Shown here: positions 63,163 to 64,000 of the stretch, piece by piece
Layout of the letters: every line of letters starts with the position of its first letter
Numbering within the stretch: position 1 is the stretch's first letter
Source: CBDCLY01 sp965218715
Lineage (GTDB): Bacteria; Bacteroidota; Bacteroidia; Flavobacteriales_E; Vicingaceae
Direction of reading: 5' to 3'
Assembly: GCA_965218715.1 (NCBI GenBank)
Contig: CBDCLY010000014.1
Coordinates: 62,001 to 126,000, forward strand
Length of the DNA: 64,000 nucleotides
Position numbers and translations under genes: made by a program
Notes under the pieces: model-generated
Seen by the model: only the letters and a program-made list of their open reading frames with translations
Database searches by the model: none
Told to the model about the DNA's origin: nothing

Positions 63163-63492
63163 CTAACAACAATCAGTATTGGATATGTCTTGATCTAAGA
63201 ATTGGAGCATGATCCTCTTCATTTCGGCCCATTTCTCAGTATTAATGCAATAGCAAACGCTAGTTCCTTCTACATTTCCTTTTATTAATCCCATTTGCTT
63301 TAATTCTCTAAGATGCTGTGAAATGGTTGCCTGTGCTAAACCAATCTCATTCACCAAATCGCCACAAACGCATGTTTTAATCTTAAAAAGATGCTGTAAA
63401 ATGGAAACCCTTGCAGGATGACTAAAGGCTTTGGCTAAAAGTGCCAATTCATTAATTTGATCAGTAAATATTTCTGTTTTTGCTAATCCCAT
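63163..63492 (-). CDS. arsR: ArsR-family metalloregulator
   Basis: A 109-residue winged-helix repressor. The metal-binding-type motif TCVCGDLV (Cys-Val-Cys in helix 3) and the DNA-recognition helix LAQATISQHLRELKQMGLI are typical of arsenic-sensing ArsR. Two more Cys end the protein (TDCC). On binding As(III)/Sb(III) the dimer leaves the DNA and the operon is expressed. A near-palindrome (63510-63525) lies 17 bp upstream of the ATG. Confidence 0.93.
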   Translation of the reverse strand: MGLAKTEIFTDQINELALLAKAFSHPARVSILQHLFKIKTCVCGDLVNEIGLAQATISQHLRELKQMGLIKGNVEGTSVCYCINTEKWAEMKRIMLQFLDQDISNTDCC

Positions 63493-63509
63493 GTTTGATT
63501 AATTGCTTC

Positions 63510-63525
63510 ATTGCAATATTGCGAT
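63510..63525. promoter_or_regulatory. Candidate ArsR operator
   Basis: ATTGCAATATTGCGAT is a 16-bp palindrome with one mismatch and a perfect 10-bp core (GCAATATTGC). It lies between the arsR start and the helicase gene, where an autoregulatory ArsR site is expected. I see no second copy near other genes. Confidence 0.6.
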
Positions 63526-63579
63526 TAAAGATTGACTTGACCAAATTTTAAAAGAAATAATTTTTATAGAATACTTAGT

Positions 63580-64000
63580 TTATTGGAGCCGCTTAATTTG
63601 AACCTTTGTCTTCTTTAGTTTAAGCTTGTTTAGCGAACTGACTAGCTGGTTTGATTTGGATTTTGGAACAGCAACAAAGGCGCAATCTTGCTTTAATTCA
63701 ATAAGTCCCAATTCATCTTTCTTCAAATTGCCCTGTTTAAAGAAGAGTCCAGCAATGTCACCTTTTGAGATTTTGTCTTTTCTCCCGCCTGAAATGATTA
63801 AGGTATCCCAATCACTTACTCTAAAAGACCCCTTAGATTCCAATTGTATTGGTTGGTCTAATTGAATAAAGTCTGGAAGGTCTTTTCCTTTTAGTCCTAG
63901 AACATAAGCAGATCCTTGGGCATTCATTCTTGCACTTCTTCCATTTCTATGAGTGAATTCTGCTTGAGAATGGGGCAGTTCATAGTGAATAATGAAGTCC
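63580..64000 (-). CDS. DEAD-box RNA helicase, C-terminal part (DbpA-like tail), cut by the window end
   Basis: The frame is open to the window edge, so the N-terminal helicase domains lie outside. The visible ~140 residues include motif VI as HRNGRSARMN and then a C-terminal domain with GDIAGLFFKQGNL (cf. DbpA-type RRM: GD-I-x-G-L/F) that in DbpA binds hairpin 92 of 23S rRNA. The identity as helicase is firm, the DbpA subtype is a likely reading. It is upstream of arsR in the same direction but separated by 87 bp. Confidence 0.8.
   Translation of the reverse strand, partial: DFIIHYELPHSQAEFTHRNGRSARMNAQGSAYVLGLKGKDLPDFIQLDQPIQLESKGSFRVSDWDTLIISGGRKDKISKGDIAGLFFKQGNLKKDELGLIELKQDCAFVAVPKSKSNQLVSSLNKLKLKKTKVQIKRLQ

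Noticed and set aside
1..64000. Prophage, transposon, CRISPR or defence genes
   Set aside because: No integrase, transposase, direct-repeat array, or toxin-antitoxin pair with recognisable toxin was found; the YwqK-type name at the left end is not evidence of a TA system.

Overview
The window looks like a chromosomal segment of an AT-rich, probably aerobic Bacteroidota (Flavobacteriales-like) bacterium. The pointers are a type IX secretion C-terminal signal on a 1100-residue protein, a PorV/PorQ-like outer-membrane protein, an LptD/MlaD envelope block, an S16 protein with an Ala/Glu-rich tail, TAnnTTTG-type promoter elements close to start codons, and many Bacteroidota-specific small families (DUF4293, DUF6428, DUF7935-like, WbqC). 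I saw no rRNA, tRNA, IS element, prophage or CRISPR array, and no gene-free stretch longer than about 250 bases.

Layout. 1-2.4 kb: end of a MORN/YwqK-like protein, mnmA and a lipoprotein. 2.4-7.5 kb (minus): TauE/SafE permease, acyl-CoA carboxylase beta chain, WbqC, heptose-type sugar kinase, aspartate-type aminotransferase. 8.2-13.5 kb (minus): LptD-like protein, S16, RimM, TrmN6, nitroreductase. 13.6-18.3 kb (plus): amidase, MlaD, then two Fe-S redox subunits flanking a HAD-like gene. 18.3-22.5 kb: envelope proteins including an M23 peptidase. 22.6-25 kb: ZapB-like coil, ZapA, a probable 6S RNA and RNase Y. 27-29.3 kb: aroB-aroA. 29.3-32.6 kb: outer-membrane proteins. 33.2-35.2 kb: two-component system. 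35.3-41.5 kb: DPP III, POT transporter, DPP IV. 41.6-50.8 kb: broken FAD oxidase, T9SS cargo, RhlE-like helicase, M28 peptidase. 50.9-54.5 kb: TonB-C protein and serine hydrolase divergent from a membrane-bound winged-helix regulator, plus a mono-haem lipoprotein. 54.7-60.7 kb: VWA/plug fusion, AlkD, SRPBCC, VOC, RluF, PaiB. 60.8-63.5 kb: an arsenic operon (arsR, DUF6428, arsC-like, acr3) followed by a 54-codon coiled-coil lipoprotein. 63.6 kb to the end: C-terminal part of a DEAD-box helicase.

Three things stand out. First, eight single-base homopolymer indels break six genes, all between about 35.0 and 62.2 kb; they look more like consensus-sequence error than gene decay. Second, a membrane-anchored transcription factor shares its divergent promoter region with a penicillin-binding-like hydrolase and carries 10-bp-phased TGTAAA repeats in between; this is the best candidate for an undescribed regulatory module. 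Third, a tiny lipoprotein consists almost only of four canonical Ile/Leu heptads. Gene packing is very tight: four convergent pairs share a 4-bp stop palindrome, and several tandem pairs overlap by 8 or 11 bp, sometimes with TTG starts.
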